Origin: Kordiimonadaceae bacterium
Lineage (GTDB): Bacteria > Pseudomonadota > Alphaproteobacteria > Sphingomonadales > Emcibacteraceae
Length of the DNA stretch: 5,643 bases
Assembly: GCA_018699075.1 (NCBI GenBank)
Contig: JABIPV010000110.1
Coordinates: 1 to 5,643, forward strand
Direction of reading: 5' to 3'
Shown: piece by piece, positions 5,600-5,643 of the stretch
Position numbering within the stretch: position 1 is the stretch's first letter
How the letters are laid out: each line of letters begins with the position of its first letter
The notes under the pieces: model-generated
Seen by the model: only the letters and a program-made list of their open reading frames with translations
The model's database searches: none
What the model was told of the DNA's origin: nothing
Made by a program: the position numbers and the translations under genes

Positions 5600-5643
5600 A
5601 TGAAGATTATGCGAAAAATAAGTTCAATCATATTAATAGGCTG
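5600..5643 (+). CDS. Start of a probable lipoprotein gene, cut by the window edge
   Basis: Only 14 complete codons are present: MKIMRKISSIILIG, followed by TG and the window end. Two Lys residues and an Arg followed by a hydrophobic run look like a secretion signal. If codon 15 is TGT or TGC, LIGC would be a good lipobox and this would be a second lipoprotein next to the TPR protein. The 11-base gap after the TPR stop codon suggests co-transcription. GGAAG (5591-5595) is the only visible ribosome-binding site. It is four bases from this ATG and 13 from the in-frame ATG at 5609, so the true start is uncertain. The function cannot be inferred. Confidence 0.6.
   Translation, partial: MKIMRKISSIILIG

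Overview
This is an AT-rich chromosomal window with five complete protein genes, one gene cut off by the right edge, and short regulated-looking intergenic regions. Nothing in it suggests a phage, transposon, CRISPR array or RNA gene. The lipobox-bearing lipoproteins, a Blc-type lipocalin and a YecA/UPF0149 protein with a C-terminal SEC-C zinc motif point to a Gram-negative proteobacterium. The YecA core (PEMIPPSEW, then WEIWIEGFWRA) resembles alphaproteobacterial members somewhat more than E. coli YecA, so an AT-rich, probably marine, alphaproteobacterium is my best guess. A gammaproteobacterium is not excluded.

Left half (1-2719): three plus-strand genes encode a Blc-like outer-membrane lipocalin (193-732), a C-factor-like short-chain dehydrogenase (842-1573) and a TIGR01777/YfcH-type nucleotide-sugar-epimerase-like protein (1790-2719). 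In many proteobacteria these three families occur together near photolyase, cyclopropane-fatty-acid synthase and ECF-sigma/ChrR genes, in clusters tied to light, singlet-oxygen or membrane-damage responses. Here each gene has its own leader. All three leaders carry a CGTATAA- or CGTAAAG-like element 31-40 bases before the ATG. In two of them an AATCCA element lies 15-16 bases further upstream, a layout that resembles ECF-sigma promoters. They may therefore form a small co-regulated stress set rather than one operon.

Middle (2720-3896): a convergent gap holds a hairpin repeat, followed by a minus-strand yecA-like gene (2846-3511) and a 385-base divergent regulatory region. That region contains another hairpin repeat, inverted repeats and candidate promoters in both directions.

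Right (3897-5643): a 563-residue TPR lipoprotein with conserved histidine clusters is followed 11 bases later by the start of another gene, whose first residues look like a lipoprotein signal peptide. The two are probably co-transcribed.

The most striking structure not explained by genes is a short palindromic repeat, GTCTGCTTT / CGGCCA / AAAGCRGAC, present in five copies. Every copy is intergenic. One is inverted and one has lost its stem while keeping its sequence. I did not recognise a wholly new multi-gene system; the candidates for novelty are the repeat family, the shared promoter-like motif and the TPR-lipoprotein pair.
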